DNA of 64,000 bases from an uncultured Bacteroides sp. (GTDB lineage Bacteria > Bacteroidota > Bacteroidia > Bacteroidales > Bacteroidaceae). Positions 35,326 through 47,290 of the stretch are shown here, in pieces. Every line of letters starts with the position of its first letter. The first letter of the stretch is position 1. A program made the position numbers and the translations under genes. The DNA lies in the NCBI GenBank assembly GCA_945607605.1, contig CALYZE010000001.1, positions 1 to 64,000 on the forward strand. The letters are read 5' to 3'. The notes beneath the pieces were generated by a model. That model searched no databases, was not told the DNA's origin, and saw nothing but the letters and a program-made list of their open reading frames with translations.

Positions 35326-36441
35326 ATGAAAAAGACATTAACTGTAAACTTGGGCGGAACGGTTTTCAATATAGATGATGACGCTTATCGCCTTCTGGAT
35401 AACTACTTGAGTAATCTAAAAATGCATTTTCGCAGAGAGGCAGGTGCAGAAGAAATTGTTGATGACATAGAACGTCGCATTTCCGAACTCTTTAGTGAAA
35501 AGCTCTTAGCTGGTTCGCAAGTAATCACAATCATGGATGTAGAAGAAGTAATTGCCCGCATGGGAAAACCGGAAGATATAGAACCGGGAGAGGAGAGTGA
35601 AGGCTCGACTACCGGCCATGCAAACAGCGGTAGCGGGTATGGAACAGGTTCATGGAACAGTAATAGTACGACTGATGGAAATTCATCTCGTCGTCGCCTT
35701 TACCGTAATCCGGATAATAAGATGCTGGGGGGTGTAGTCAGTGGATTGGCTGCTTATCTGGGATGGGATGTTACTTTGCTCCGTTTGTTATTGCTGGTCA
35801 TTCTGATCTGCGGTTATGGAACTTTGATACCGGTCTATATTATATGCTGGTTGGTGATACCGGAAGCCAGTACGGCAGCAGAAAAGTTAAGTATGCGTGG
35901 TGAAGCTGTTACAGTAGAAAACATAGGGAAAACAGTGACCGATGGCTTCGAGAAAGTAACGAATGGAGTCAATGATTATATGAAATCTGACAAGCCTCGT
36001 ACCTTTCTGCAGAAAATAGGGGATGCTTTTGTAATGGTTGCCGGTTGGCTCCTGAAACTTTGTTTGGTGTTATTTGCCATTATTTGCAGTCCGATATTGT
36101 TTGTGTTCGGCGTGGTCTTTGTGGCTCTGTTGTTCGCGGCAATTATGGTAGCTATTGGCGGAGGAGCGGCCTTAATCTCACTTTTCCCAATGGCTGATGT
36201 AGTGCTTCCGACTTCACCACTCTCTGCTATTGTGATGTACATAGCCGGTATCTTACTGGTAGGCATTCCTTTGGTGAGTCTTGTATGGGCCATCTTCAGT
36301 CAGTTGTTTAAGTGGCAGCCCATGAATACCGGTCTAAAATGGACACTTGTGATTCTTTGGATTGTAAGTGCCGCTTGTTTCGGCATCTGCTTTGCAGTAC
36401 AAGGAGCTGCTTTCCCGGAAATGGGAGTCTTCAATATCTGA
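35326..36441 (+). CDS. PspC-domain membrane protein
   Basis: A 371-residue protein. The N-terminal 120 residues are soluble and end in a Ser/Gly/Asn-rich linker. A PspC domain follows at about 124-182 (RLYRNPDNKMLGGVVSGLAAYLG, then a membrane helix), and after it come several more hydrophobic helices (about 225-275, 285-310, 325-350). PspC proteins take part in envelope-stress responses. The pairing with PadR is common in Bacteroidota and suggests a small membrane-stress module. The 5' leader contains the recurring AATCGTAAAT motif 20 bp before the ATG. Confidence 0.85.
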   Translation: MKKTLTVNLGGTVFNIDDDAYRLLDNYLSNLKMHFRREAGAEEIVDDIERRISELFSEKLLAGSQVITIMDVEEVIARMGKPEDIEPGEESEGSTTGHANSGSGYGTGSWNSNSTTDGNSSRRRLYRNPDNKMLGGVVSGLAAYLGWDVTLLRLLLLVILICGYGTLIPVYIICWLVIPEASTAAEKLSMRGEAVTVENIGKTVTDGFEKVTNGVNDYMKSDKPRTFLQKIGDAFVMVAGWLLKLCLVLFAIICSPILFVFGVVFVALLFAAIMVAIGGGAALISLFPMADVVLPTSPLSAIVMYIAGILLVGIPLVSLVWAIFSQLFKWQPMNTGLKWTLVILWIVSAACFGICFAVQGAAFPEMGVFNI

Positions 36442-36542
36442 GGGATGATTTGATTTTACGATGACAATCATACATGCACCACTTATAGGTATTGTTGTTT
36501 TTGCTTATAGACGATAAGCTGATAAGTTAGTTTATAACACTG

Positions 36543-36694
36543 AACACTTTGTCTTATCATAAAAGAACACTTTGTTTCAATAGAGAGTACAAACTGTTTC
36601 TCTCTATTGAAACGAAGTGTTATATAGGTTGAAACGAAGTGTACTCTCTGTTGAAACAAAGTGTTTTATTCGTTGAAACAGATGGTTCGAAAAT
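36543..36694. repeat. 22-bp-period repeat array with a 22-bp inverted repeat
   Basis: Four forward units begin at 36607, 36629, 36651 and 36673, exactly 22 bp apart. The first three share the core TTGAAACRAAGTGT followed by 8 variable bases; the fourth keeps only TTGAAACA. Two reverse-complement units lie upstream (AACACTTTG at 36543 and 36566, the second a full core). The second reverse unit and first forward unit form a 22-bp stem (36566-36587 with 36600-36621, one mismatch) with a 12-nt loop. The array fills most of the gap between the converging pspC and S9 peptidase genes. Function unknown. Confidence 0.85.
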
Positions 36695-36726
36695 ATCAAA
36701 CAGTATTCAACGATACGAGTGCGATA

Positions 36727-38874
36727 TTATTGAGCAGGTTTCAACCATTTATCCAGCCACTCGAAGAAAGTACGTTGCCACAAAACACCATTTTGAGGTT
36801 TCAATACCCAGTGATTCTCATCTGGATAGATCAGTAATTGAGCAGGTACACCACGCATAATGGCAGCATCAAAAGCAGACATTGCTTGGTTGGCAAGAAT
36901 ACGATAATCCTTTTCTCCGTGGATGCAGAGAATGGGAGCGTCCCATTTATCGACAAATTTATGTGGCGAATTGGCAAACGTACGTTGTGCCGTAGCGTTG
37001 TTCTTTTCCCAATATGCGCCACCCATATCCCAGTTGGCAAACCATTTCTCTTCTGTTTCGAGGTATTGCATTTCCATATTGAAGATGCCATCGTGAGCAA
37101 TGAATGCCTTGAAACGTTTGTCATGATGTCCGGCAAGCCAATATACGGAGAAACCTCCGAAGCTGGCACCTACACAACCCAAACGATCTTTGTCCACATA
37201 GGATTCTTTGGCCATTTCGTCAATAGCAGTGAAATAATCCTTCATGCACTGACCACCGTAATCACCGCTGATCGCTTCATTCCATTCTATACCGAAACCG
37301 GGAAGTCCGCGACGGTTGGGAGCTACGATGATGTAATCGTTTGCTGCCATAATCTGGAAGTTCCAACGATAGCTCCAAAACTGGCTAACCGGACTTTGTG
37401 GACCGCCTTCGCAGAAGAGAAGGGTAGGATATTTCTTGTTCGGATCAAAATGAGGAGGATAAATAACCCAAGTCAACATCTGTTTACCATCGGTCGTTTT
37501 CATCCAACGGGCTTCTACTTTACCCATATCCAACTGATCATAAATCTGCTTGTTTTCGAAAGTCAATTGAGTAGCTTCAGCAAAATCACTGTTACTATGG
37601 AGAGGCAGAGAGTAGATCTCATCAGCCATACTCATGGAGTGACGTTTAGCAATCATCTTGTCACCACAAAGGGCCAGAGATGCATAATCGTACATTCCGT
37701 CAGTAAGTTGAGTCAGTTTGTTGTGTTCAGCAAGGTTGATGCTGTAAATTTGAGTTTCGCCATGCCATACCCCTATAAAATAGATGCTTTGAGAATCCTT
37801 ATTCCATAAGAAAGCATCTACATTAGATTCAAACGACTGGCTGACAAAGCGTTTTTCACCGCTGGTGCGATCCATTACACACAGACGATTAAGGTCTGCT
37901 TCATAGCCATCACGTTCCATGCTTTGCCAAGCAATGTATTTCCCATCCGGAGAATATTGAGGGTTGGTGTCATAACCGACCATTTCAACTGTGCCGGCAG
38001 AGTCTTTTGCATCTTGTTTGCAAAGGTTGATAAATCCCCCTTTAGTTACATCATATTCGTAAATGTCTGAGTCGGTAGAAATGGCATAAGCCAATCCGGT
38101 CTTCATGCGGCAAGTGAAGGCAACTTTGTCTGAAGCCGGACTCCAAGCCAGTTGTTCAATGCCACCCCAAGGTTTCATGGGACTTTCATAGGGCAATCCT
38201 TCGAGAATGTCTTTCACATTGTGGATGGTATTACCGTCAAAATCGGCTACAAACGGATGAGGTGCAGTGGTTACCCATTCATCCCAATGTTTGTACATAA
38301 GATCATTGACAATGATGCCGGTTGCCTTGGGAAGATCGGGATGTTTGTCGGCTGTACTTTTTACGGTCTTTACTTGAGTAATAAAAAGCAGTTTTTTGCC
38401 GTCGGGAGAGAAGGAAAAGCCTTCGATATCTCCATCATATTGAGTGATTTGTTTACGGGCACTTCCGTCAGGATTCATTTCCCATACCTGACTGCTACCA
38501 CTTTCGTTGCATAAGAAGGCTATTTTCTTGCCATCTTTGAACCAGACGGGCTGACTTTCTTGCCAGGAATCCCGGGTAAGTTGGGTATGACCGCTGCCGT
38601 CTGCGTTCATAACAAACAGTTCGTTGTTACTCTTATTTTCCGGTACACTGTAATAAGCTACCGAGTAGGCTATCTGTTTGGCATCGGGAGATACGGCTAC
38701 ACCACCGATACGTCCCATAGCCCACAACGCCTCAGGAGTCATGCGCTTGCCTTCAATCCGGATGTTCGAGCGTTCAATAAGCGCTGCTTCATCTGGTTGC
38801 CCGGCATCTTTAGTTCCTCCACAGGAGGCCAATGTCATAGCTGCTGACATAAGCAATAGATTTACTTGTTTCAT
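36727..38874 (-). CDS. S9 family (prolyl oligopeptidase-type) peptidase lipoprotein
   Basis: A 715-residue exported serine peptidase. A lipobox with Cys18 (LASCGG) predicts membrane anchoring in the envelope. Residues about 45-430 form a beta-propeller of PD40/TolB-like repeats (SPDAKQIAYS, SPDGKKLLFI, SPDGKYIAW). The C-terminal alpha/beta-hydrolase domain has the triad Ser571 (GASFGG), Asp656 (EKDYR) and His688 (DENHW). It resembles dipeptidyl or acylaminoacyl peptidases that trim oligopeptides. It is transcribed alone from a -7 element 30 bp upstream, with the MATE gene 50 bp further up. Confidence 0.92.
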   Translation of the reverse strand: MKQVNLLLMSAAMTLASCGGTKDAGQPDEAALIERSNIRIEGKRMTPEALWAMGRIGGVAVSPDAKQIAYSVAYYSVPENKSNNELFVMNADGSGHTQLTRDSWQESQPVWFKDGKKIAFLCNESGSSQVWEMNPDGSARKQITQYDGDIEGFSFSPDGKKLLFITQVKTVKSTADKHPDLPKATGIIVNDLMYKHWDEWVTTAPHPFVADFDGNTIHNVKDILEGLPYESPMKPWGGIEQLAWSPASDKVAFTCRMKTGLAYAISTDSDIYEYDVTKGGFINLCKQDAKDSAGTVEMVGYDTNPQYSPDGKYIAWQSMERDGYEADLNRLCVMDRTSGEKRFVSQSFESNVDAFLWNKDSQSIYFIGVWHGETQIYSINLAEHNKLTQLTDGMYDYASLALCGDKMIAKRHSMSMADEIYSLPLHSNSDFAEATQLTFENKQIYDQLDMGKVEARWMKTTDGKQMLTWVIYPPHFDPNKKYPTLLFCEGGPQSPVSQFWSYRWNFQIMAANDYIIVAPNRRGLPGFGIEWNEAISGDYGGQCMKDYFTAIDEMAKESYVDKDRLGCVGASFGGFSVYWLAGHHDKRFKAFIAHDGIFNMEMQYLETEEKWFANWDMGGAYWEKNNATAQRTFANSPHKFVDKWDAPILCIHGEKDYRILANQAMSAFDAAIMRGVPAQLLIYPDENHWVLKPQNGVLWQRTFFEWLDKWLKPAQ

Positions 38875-38903
38875 ATAGATTATTCATTTCAGTGAATTAA
38901 ATG

Positions 38904-38911
38904 CAAAGATA
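38904..38911 (-). promoter_or_regulatory. -7 promoter element for the S9 peptidase
   Basis: Reads TATCTTTG on the minus strand in the 50-bp gap after the MATE gene, suggesting that the peptidase has its own promoter. No canonical -33 box is seen. Confidence 0.45.
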
Positions 38912-38924
38912 AAAAAAATAGTGA

Positions 38925-40256
38925 TTATAGTTTTCTTCTCTGCCAGTTTCCGCGTTTGATATAAGACCAGCTAAAGAGTAAGATAAATGTTGAATAAATC
39001 ATCTCAGCTGTCCAACAGAAGGCTACATCGACTCGTAAATAGAAGATAATGTAAGTGATATACGTGACATACATAATTAGTGTAATCATCTCTAACCCTA
39101 ATGCTGTACGAGTATTACCAGTACCGGAAACAGCCTGGAAATAGATGTTGGCAGGTACCATAAGCAGATAAGCAGAGCACATCACCCAAAGTGAATGCAC
39201 AGCGGCTTGTTGCAGGTCGGGCAAATCGGTATAAATGGCCAATATCAGTTTAGGAAAAAGTACGAAAAATAGCGCGAGTGGCAGTACAAACATATAGGCA
39301 ATGCGTATATGCTGGCGAATCGTGCCGGGAACGTACTGTGCATATCCTGCTCCAATGAGGTTACTGATGAGAGATCCGCAGGTAGAAGCAAATGCCATCA
39401 GTACCATAAATAAGATACCGGAAACGTTGCGTACAATGTTGGTGACCGCCAACGAACGTTCGCCCAAGTGCTCCACGTAAAGGAAAAATAAGAACCAAGT
39501 GGACAAGGATAAGAAGTTTTGTATCATCGTCCAGAATGATACGTTCAACATATTCTTTAGCACCTTGAGGTTGAATTTAGGAATCCGGTCTAAGCCATAT
39601 TTATGGCAGTCAACGCGATAGCGCGTGTAAAAGATGAAAAAGATTAGCGATACGAGTTCAGCCATAGAAGAGCCGATAGCTGCTCCTGCAATGCCGAGTG
39701 CCGGCAAGCCTAACTTCCCAAAAATAAGTATGTAGTTGAATATGATATTACTCAAAACCATGACAATAGAGTTCAAAGTCAACGTTTTGGTTTGGGTTGT
39801 TCCAAGGAAGAAAGCACGGAATAAGATGCCACTAAATGAAAAGAATGCGCCAAACACACGCCAGTAAAGGTAACTGGTGGCTGCTTCGTATATATGTTCT
39901 GAAGAGACAATTCGCTTCAAGATAATCGGAGAAAAACTATAAGAGAGCAAGAACATGACAGCAGCCAATCCTATCTGGAAATAAATGCCTTGATAGAACA
40001 AGTTGCCTATTTCCTTATACTGTTTCTCCCCATTGCGCCGTGCCATCAGAATCTGTGCTCCAATGCTGAAGCCAAAAGACATCATGAAGATGACCATATA
40101 GAATACGCCGGCAATAGCAGATGCACCCAATTCAACTTCGCCTACACGCCCCAGAAAGGCAGTGTCTGTCATACCTATCATTTGTTCCATAATCAGACTG
40201 ATAAGGATAGGGTAGGTAATAAGCCAGATTTCTTTGTAGGTATATTTAGTTTGCAT
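38925..40256 (-). CDS. MATE family efflux transporter
   Basis: A 443-residue inner-membrane protein with 12 predicted helices and the MATE fold's two-fold repeat (first half opening with IWLITYPILISLIMEQ, second half with LKNMLNVSFWTMIQN). It would export drugs or toxic metabolites in exchange for H+ or Na+. The substrate is not predictable. The closest annotated group is the MatE/NorM-like branch. It lies downstream of the yidC terminator and upstream of the S9 peptidase. No clear promoter match was seen in the 45 bp before its start. Confidence 0.9.
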   Translation of the reverse strand: MQTKYTYKEIWLITYPILISLIMEQMIGMTDTAFLGRVGEVELGASAIAGVFYMVIFMMSFGFSIGAQILMARRNGEKQYKEIGNLFYQGIYFQIGLAAVMFLLSYSFSPIILKRIVSSEHIYEAATSYLYWRVFGAFFSFSGILFRAFFLGTTQTKTLTLNSIVMVLSNIIFNYILIFGKLGLPALGIAGAAIGSSMAELVSLIFFIFYTRYRVDCHKYGLDRIPKFNLKVLKNMLNVSFWTMIQNFLSLSTWFLFFLYVEHLGERSLAVTNIVRNVSGILFMVLMAFASTCGSLISNLIGAGYAQYVPGTIRQHIRIAYMFVLPLALFFVLFPKLILAIYTDLPDLQQAAVHSLWVMCSAYLLMVPANIYFQAVSGTGNTRTALGLEMITLIMYVTYITYIIFYLRVDVAFCWTAEMIYSTFILLFSWSYIKRGNWQRRKL

Positions 40257-40301
40257 ATATAAGTTTGAGTCTATGAATACTTTTTATTTGTAAAGGATAA
40301 A

Positions 40302-40331
40302 AAAGCCGGGCAATGTACATTGTCCGGCTTT
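40302..40331 (-). terminator. Intrinsic terminator of the pyrG-yidC operon
   Basis: A 14-bp stem with one G-U pair (AAAGCCGGGCAATG at 40302-40315 with CATTGTCCGGCTTT at 40318-40331) and a 2-nt tip. On the minus strand it is followed by CTTTTTTA, 29 bp past the yidC stop. Confidence 0.88.
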
Positions 40332-40359
40332 CAATGAAAGTTTATCTTGAACAAATAGG

Positions 40360-42210
40360 TTATCTTTTATTCTGCTTATCCTTCATCATCTGTTCTTGTT
40401 GCTTTTGCATTGCTTCCAGACGAGCTGCAAATCCGGTCTTTTTTGTTTTCTTCGGATCTTTCTTGTTAGTCTCTAATTGTGCAAGGAGCTTTTCTTCGTT
40501 AGTGGTCTTGCGCATGATGATCGTAATTACGACACTAATCAAGGTAGAGATGAAATAATAATAGTTCAAGCCGGAAGGATAATCATTCAATACAAACAAG
40601 AACATAATGGGCATCAGATAAGACATCCATTTCATAGCAGCCATCTGAGGATTGGCACCTGTATCTTGTTGTTGCATCATGTACTTCGTATTCAGAATAT
40701 TGGTTGCAGTCATCAATAAGCAGAATAAACTGAGGTGACTGCCCAAGAACGGAATATGGAACGGGAAGTTTATAAACGCATCATAGGTAGAAAGGTCATC
40801 GGCCCATAAAAAGCTCTGTTGGCGGAGTTCAATCGCACTTGGCACAAACATAAACAACGCCATCAGGATTGGAAATTGTATCAGCATGGGCAAGCAACCC
40901 CCCATTGGGCTGACTCCATATTGATTATATAATCCCATCACTTCCTGCTGCTTCTTCATAGCATCTTCCTGCTTAGGATACTTCTTGTTGATCTCGTCGA
41001 TTTTCGGTTTCAATACACGCATCTTGGCAGATGACATATAAGTCTTCCAAGTGGCCGGGAATACTACGATTTTTACAATCAACGTCATCAGCAACAGTAC
41101 GATACCCATTCCTAATCCCCAACCGGATAACCAGTCGAAAATGTTGATAGTAAACCATTGGTTGATTTGACGGACAACCGGCCATCCTAAATATACCAGA
41201 CGATTCAACTCCCATTTCTCGGCGCGTCCTTTGTCAAGAGCTGTCAGAGTCTTGTAGTGGTTAGGGCCGAAATAGAAATAGAGTTGTGTGGCTTCTTTTC
41301 CTGTCGGATCAAACTTAGTGCTTGTTTCGGCAGAATAATTTTTGATGTAGCCGCTTCCTTGGGGTTCCGTTTGAGAAATAAGTTTGGACTTCTCAAAATT
41401 GGCATCAGCCAAGAATATAGAAGAAAAGAACTGATTCTTGAAAGCAATCCAGTTCAGACGTTCAGGAATCTCTTTTTCGTCATTCTTGCTGGCAGATAAA
41501 TAGTCCGTACTTTCTCCAGCTATCTTATAGGTCAGTTCGGACAAACGATTTTCAAAAGTATATCCCTTTTCAATCTGACGGGCACGTTGCGTCCACTCAA
41601 TATCTACGTAATTAGTGGTAGCGGCCAACTTGCCTTCCATATTAATTGCCTGAATAGTAAAATCTATCAGGTAACTATCATGATGCATGGCATAAATGAA
41701 ATCAATGTAGCTGGCAGGGTCTGCCGACAAACGCATGGTGACTGTACTGTCGGTACGATTCAAGGCAGTAAAGTAGAAGTCCTCTGTCTGAATAGTCTCT
41801 TTCTTATTATAGAAAAGGAAATTCATGGAAGCATTCTCACTGTCGAACAAGGTTACAGGAGTCTTTTTATCTTGGCTCATGTATTCTTTCAGGGTAGCCG
41901 AAGTGATGCGTCCACCTTTCGTATCTATGTTTATCTCTGCCAAGTTATTCTGAAGAGTAACCTGTGAACTAGTTCCCTGATGCGCATCAAAGAAGAGACC
42001 CGTTGAATCAATCGTTTCAGTTTCTCTCTCATTCGCTAAAGCTGCTTCAGATTTAGCTTTCAAAGCTTCTTCCCGTTGTTGTACTTGGGCAATAGAGTCG
42101 TAATAGCGTTGTTGTGCTTCTAGTTGCTCTTGGCTCGGACGGCTGAAAAAACTGAATCCAACTAACAGAATCGCTATCAGAACAAGACCAGTAATGGTGT
42201 TTTTATCCAT
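40360..42210 (-). CDS. yidC: Membrane protein insertase YidC
   Basis: A 616-residue inner-membrane insertase. An N-terminal signal-anchor (about 6-24) leads to a large periplasmic domain (about 30-340), as in Gram-negative YidC. A conserved five-helix core follows (about 360-580), including the [19 protein letters not shown] segment and the [18 protein letters not shown] helix that forms the hydrophilic groove. The C-terminal 50 residues are strongly basic, consistent with ribosome contact. It inserts proteins such as AtpE, encoded in this window. It follows pyrG by 44 bp and ends at a strong terminator. Confidence 0.95.
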   Translation of the reverse strand: MDKNTITGLVLIAILLVGFSFFSRPSQEQLEAQQRYYDSIAQVQQREEALKAKSEAALANERETETIDSTGLFFDAHQGTSSQVTLQNNLAEINIDTKGGRITSATLKEYMSQDKKTPVTLFDSENASMNFLFYNKKETIQTEDFYFTALNRTDSTVTMRLSADPASYIDFIYAMHHDSYLIDFTIQAINMEGKLAATTNYVDIEWTQRARQIEKGYTFENRLSELTYKIAGESTDYLSASKNDEKEIPERLNWIAFKNQFFSSIFLADANFEKSKLISQTEPQGSGYIKNYSAETSTKFDPTGKEATQLYFYFGPNHYKTLTALDKGRAEKWELNRLVYLGWPVVRQINQWFTINIFDWLSGWGLGMGIVLLLMTLIVKIVVFPATWKTYMSSAKMRVLKPKIDEINKKYPKQEDAMKKQQEVMGLYNQYGVSPMGGCLPMLIQFPILMALFMFVPSAIELRQQSFLWADDLSTYDAFINFPFHIPFLGSHLSLFCLLMTATNILNTKYMMQQQDTGANPQMAAMKWMSYLMPIMFLFVLNDYPSGLNYYYFISTLISVVITIIMRKTTNEEKLLAQLETNKKDPKKTKKTGFAARLEAMQKQQEQMMKDKQNKR

Positions 42211-42254
42211 GTATATTTATTTACAATTTTATTATTTATGATTGATGATTGAAT

Positions 42255-44186
<1,932 letters not shown>

Positions 44187-45626
44187 ATGAGAAATAAAAG
44201 GATTACCTTTTGGGTACTTGCCGTGGTGTTTTCTTCGTCGATGATGGCGCAGGATACGATAGAACCCACTTTAATTAATATTAAGTCAGAGACGACAGTG
44301 CACAAAGATACTTTGTCGGATGTTTTGAAAGAGTATTTAATTCTTAAATTGAAGCCGGTTGGCTCTCAATATAAGATGGATACAGTCTCTATATTGTATG
44401 AAAAAAAACTCGGAATCTTAAATTATTTGAATGATCTTTCTACTCCCGAAAGATATATTCCCACCAATCCTGACTATTACAGATTATTTCTTCCTCTTAC
44501 ATATTATTACGCTCCGATGGAACGTATCACAAAGCTGAATTGGACTTTTCAGAAGCCAGATACAGTTTCTGCATTGACTGCTGAATTGCTACCTATCAAT
44601 TCACAGGATTTCACAGTAAAAGAACGGGCCAATCAGATTGTAGACCGTACTTTGTTGAATACCTATGTGCATTATCCGAAATTAGTGGTAAGAACCGAGG
44701 AAGAAGTCATGAAAGGAAAGGTGTTCAGAGATGATATTGAACAAGAAATATCTTCCAAACCCTCTGTCGTAAAATTGTTCGGACGTGAAGACATGGCAGG
44801 TGTGAAAGGTGATGCTGAAGTTATCATTCATAAACCCAATTGGTGGGTGACAGGCGGAAACGGCTCTTTGCAAATTACTCAGAACTATATTTCAGATAAC
44901 TGGTATAAAGGAGGTGAAAGTACCAATGCTGTACTTGCCAATCTTCAGTTATTTGCTAATTATAATGACCGCGAGAAAATACAATGGGAAAATTTATTGG
45001 ATGCAAAGTTAGGATTAAGTTCTACACCTTCGGATAAATTTCATGACTATTTAGTAAGCACGGACCAACTCCGTTTATATAGTAAATTAGGTATTCAGGC
45101 TGCTTCTAAATGGTACTATACCGTATCTACAGAATTTAAGACACAGTTCTGTCACGGATACAAGGCCAATAACGAAGAGCTTGTTTCTGCTTTCTTTGCT
45201 CCGGCAGATTGGGCAACCAGTATTGGTATGGACTATAAACTTAAAAAGGAAAAGTTTACTCTTTCTGTCTTTATAGCTCCTTTAACCCACATGATGCGTT
45301 ATGTCGGAAACAAAGAAGTGAATGAAGTAAAGTTCGGTTTGGAAGAAGGACAGAGCGTAAAGCATAACTTCGGTTCTCAAATTCAGCCTACTTTATCATG
45401 GAAAATTATTCCTTCCATCGTGTTGGATTCTCGTCTGGACTTCCAAACCAGTTATGAGTGGACTCGCATTGAGTGGGAAAACACTGTGAATTTTGTATTA
45501 AACCGTTATTTATCTACTAAACTCTATGTACACGCCCGTTTCGATGATAGTTCAAAGCCTACAGAGGGTAATAGTTATTTCCAGGTGAAAGAATTATTGA
45601 GCTTTGGCATTAATTACAAATGGTAA
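44187..45626 (+). CDS. DUF3078 outer-membrane-type protein
   Basis: A 479-residue exported protein. The signal peptide ends near residue 19 (SMMAQ). The first 200 residues are a helical or mixed region. From about 210 the beta-rich DUF3078 domain begins ([39 protein letters not shown]) and runs to an aromatic C-terminal strand (GINYKW), as expected for a barrel folded by BAM. Function is unknown. I chose ATG 44187 over an in-frame TTG at 44178 because it gives a clean signal peptide. It ends at a hairpin. Confidence 0.85.
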   Translation: MRNKRITFWVLAVVFSSSMMAQDTIEPTLINIKSETTVHKDTLSDVLKEYLILKLKPVGSQYKMDTVSILYEKKLGILNYLNDLSTPERYIPTNPDYYRLFLPLTYYYAPMERITKLNWTFQKPDTVSALTAELLPINSQDFTVKERANQIVDRTLLNTYVHYPKLVVRTEEEVMKGKVFRDDIEQEISSKPSVVKLFGREDMAGVKGDAEVIIHKPNWWVTGGNGSLQITQNYISDNWYKGGESTNAVLANLQLFANYNDREKIQWENLLDAKLGLSSTPSDKFHDYLVSTDQLRLYSKLGIQAASKWYYTVSTEFKTQFCHGYKANNEELVSAFFAPADWATSIGMDYKLKKEKFTLSVFIAPLTHMMRYVGNKEVNEVKFGLEEGQSVKHNFGSQIQPTLSWKIIPSIVLDSRLDFQTSYEWTRIEWENTVNFVLNRYLSTKLYVHARFDDSSKPTEGNSYFQVKELLSFGINYKW

Positions 45627-45648
45627 CCAGATACATCGTTAATATTCA

Positions 45649-45687
45649 AAAAAAAGCGCCCGGTTGGATGACAACGGGGCGTTTTTT
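45649..45687 (+). terminator. Intrinsic terminator after the DUF3078 gene
   Basis: An A-rich left arm plus CGCCCGGTTG pairs with CAACGGGGCG (one mismatch) around a 5-nt loop and is followed by TTTTTTA. It starts about 22 bp after the stop codon. Confidence 0.8.
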
Positions 45688-45771
45688 ATGTTTCTCAATG
45701 GAAAAAATAAAGAAAAACCGCAAAAAAAAGGAAAAAGCATGTTTGCGTTCACAGAAAATAGAGGGGAATGG

Positions 45772-45801
45772 TTTGCAGTTCACAAATAATGCGTAAATTT
45801 G
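45772..45801 (+). promoter_or_regulatory. Promoter of the rseC-rnf operon
   Basis: TTTG at 45772-45775, 18 bp, then TAAATTTG at 45794-45801. This is a near-ideal Bacteroides promoter, predicting a start near 45808 and a leader of about 22 nt. Confidence 0.65.
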
Positions 45802-45829
45802 CCGCAATTTGTAATGCACACTTTGCAAA

Positions 45830-46252
45830 ATGGCGAATACTATAAGACATCAAGGTATTGTGGAAAGCATAAACGGTTCTTATCTTCAGGTGAGGATTGT
45901 CCAGACTTCAGCATGCTCTTCGTGTAGTGTCAAGGGACATTGCACTTCTGCTGATACCAAAGAAAAGATGATTGATGTAACAGATATCAATGCTGGAGCT
46001 TATCAAGTCGGTGACCGCGTATGGGTAATCGGAGAACTGTCGATGGGAGTGATGGCGATTTTGTTCGCCTTTATCTTTCCCTTTCTTATTTTAATCATTT
46101 CTCTTTTCATTTTTATGGCTGTTTGGAATGACGAACTAGGCTCCGCACTTTGTTCGTTAGCACTTCTTATACCTTATTATTCTATTCTATGGCTGAATAA
46201 ATCGCGGATGGGCAAGAAGTTTTCCTTCTCAATACAACCAATATCTAACTAA
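45830..46252 (+). CDS. rseC: RseC/MucC-family membrane protein (SoxR-reducing system type)
   Basis: A 140-residue inner-membrane protein. The N-terminal cytosolic part carries the conserved cysteine cluster SACSSCSVKGHC (Cys29, Cys32, Cys38), and two membrane helices follow at about 72-95 and 103-122. In E. coli RseC acts with the Rsx (Rnf) complex to keep SoxR reduced. Here its place directly before rnfB, 34 bp upstream in one operon, supports a role in Rnf assembly or electron delivery. No SoxR gene is in the window. Confidence 0.88.
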   Translation: MANTIRHQGIVESINGSYLQVRIVQTSACSSCSVKGHCTSADTKEKMIDVTDINAGAYQVGDRVWVIGELSMGVMAILFAFIFPFLILIISLFIFMAVWNDELGSALCSLALLIPYYSILWLNKSRMGKKFSFSIQPISN

Positions 46253-46286
46253 TGCATAAAATAAATAATTAATAAACGACTAATTT

Positions 46287-47252
46287 ATGAATGTAATTCT
46301 GATTGCAGTGATTTCTTTGGGAGCTATAGCGCTGATATCTGCCGCTATACTTTACGTTGCTTCCAAAAAATTCGCTGTGTATGAAGATCCGCGAATTGCG
46401 CAAGTAGGAGAAGTTTTGCCTCAGGCTAACTGTGGCGGATGTGGCTACCCTGGTTGCAGTGGATTTGCTGACGCGTGTGTGAAGGCTGATTCACTGGAAG
46501 GTAAACTTTGTCCGGTAGGTGGACAGGATGTCATGACAAAGATTGCTGAAATCCTGGGGTTGGATGCAGCAGCATCTGAACCTATGGTTGCCGTAGTGAG
46601 ATGCAATGGAACTTGCGCTAACCGTCCTCGTTTAAACCAATATGATGGAGCGATGAGCTGTGCTATTGCAGCTTCTCTTTATAGTGGTGAGACTGGATGT
46701 AGTTATGGTTGCTTGGGCTGTGGAGATTGTGTAGTTGCTTGTCAGTTCGACGCTATTCACATGAATCCGGAAACAGGACTTCCTGAGGTGGATGAAGCTA
46801 AGTGTACGGCGTGTGGCGCTTGTGTCAAAGCTTGTCCTAAAAACATTATCGAAATTCGTCCGCAAGGCAAAAAGTCACGTCGTATTTACGTACAATGCGT
46901 AAACAAAGACAAGGGAGGAGTAGCACGCAAGGCTTGTACAGTAGCTTGTATTGGTTGCGGTAAATGTGTGAAGGTTTGTCCGTTCGATGCCATTACTTTG
47001 GAGAGCAATTTGGCATACATCGATCCCAATAAATGTAAATCTTGTCGCAAATGCGTAGAGGTTTGTCCGCAAGACACTATTATTGAGCTCAACTTCCCGC
47101 CACGTAAACCGAAGGTAGAAGGCGAAACTCCGGCTGCTACTCCTAAAAAAGTAGTAGCTGCTGCTAAAGCTACAGAGGTTCCCGTGAAAGTGGTTGAGAG
47201 TTCTAAAGCTCCCGAAGTTTCTGCAACAGAAACTCCGAAGACAGAAGCATAA
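46287..47252 (+). CDS. rnfB: Rnf complex subunit B (electron-entry ferredoxin subunit)
   Basis: A 321-residue iron-sulfur subunit that accepts electrons from reduced ferredoxin. A membrane anchor (about 3-25) precedes the [4Fe-4S] domain (Cys49, Cys52, Cys57, Cys75). Four ferredoxin-type motifs follow (CLGCGDC, CTACGAC, CIGCGKC, CKSCRKC). The last 45 residues are Ala/Pro/Lys-rich and low in complexity, an extension with no cluster. Length is above the shorter proteobacterial RsxB. It is the first rnf gene, 38 bp before rnfC. Confidence 0.95.
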   Translation: MNVILIAVISLGAIALISAAILYVASKKFAVYEDPRIAQVGEVLPQANCGGCGYPGCSGFADACVKADSLEGKLCPVGGQDVMTKIAEILGLDAAASEPMVAVVRCNGTCANRPRLNQYDGAMSCAIAASLYSGETGCSYGCLGCGDCVVACQFDAIHMNPETGLPEVDEAKCTACGACVKACPKNIIEIRPQGKKSRRIYVQCVNKDKGGVARKACTVACIGCGKCVKVCPFDAITLESNLAYIDPNKCKSCRKCVEVCPQDTIIELNFPPRKPKVEGETPAATPKKVVAAAKATEVPVKVVESSKAPEVSATETPKTEA

Positions 47253-47290
47253 ATTAAAAAGTAAATAAACGACTAAAAATACAGAATTGT

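Noticed and set aside
36543..36694. CRISPR-like array
   Set aside because: Conserved part is only 14 nt and the variable part 8 nt, copies occur in both orientations, and no cas gene is present. It is kept as a repeat of unknown role.
36838..37809. 323-codon open frame on the plus strand
   Set aside because: It lies wholly antisense to the S9 peptidase, whose domains and catalytic triad are intact. The antisense translation shows no family motif.
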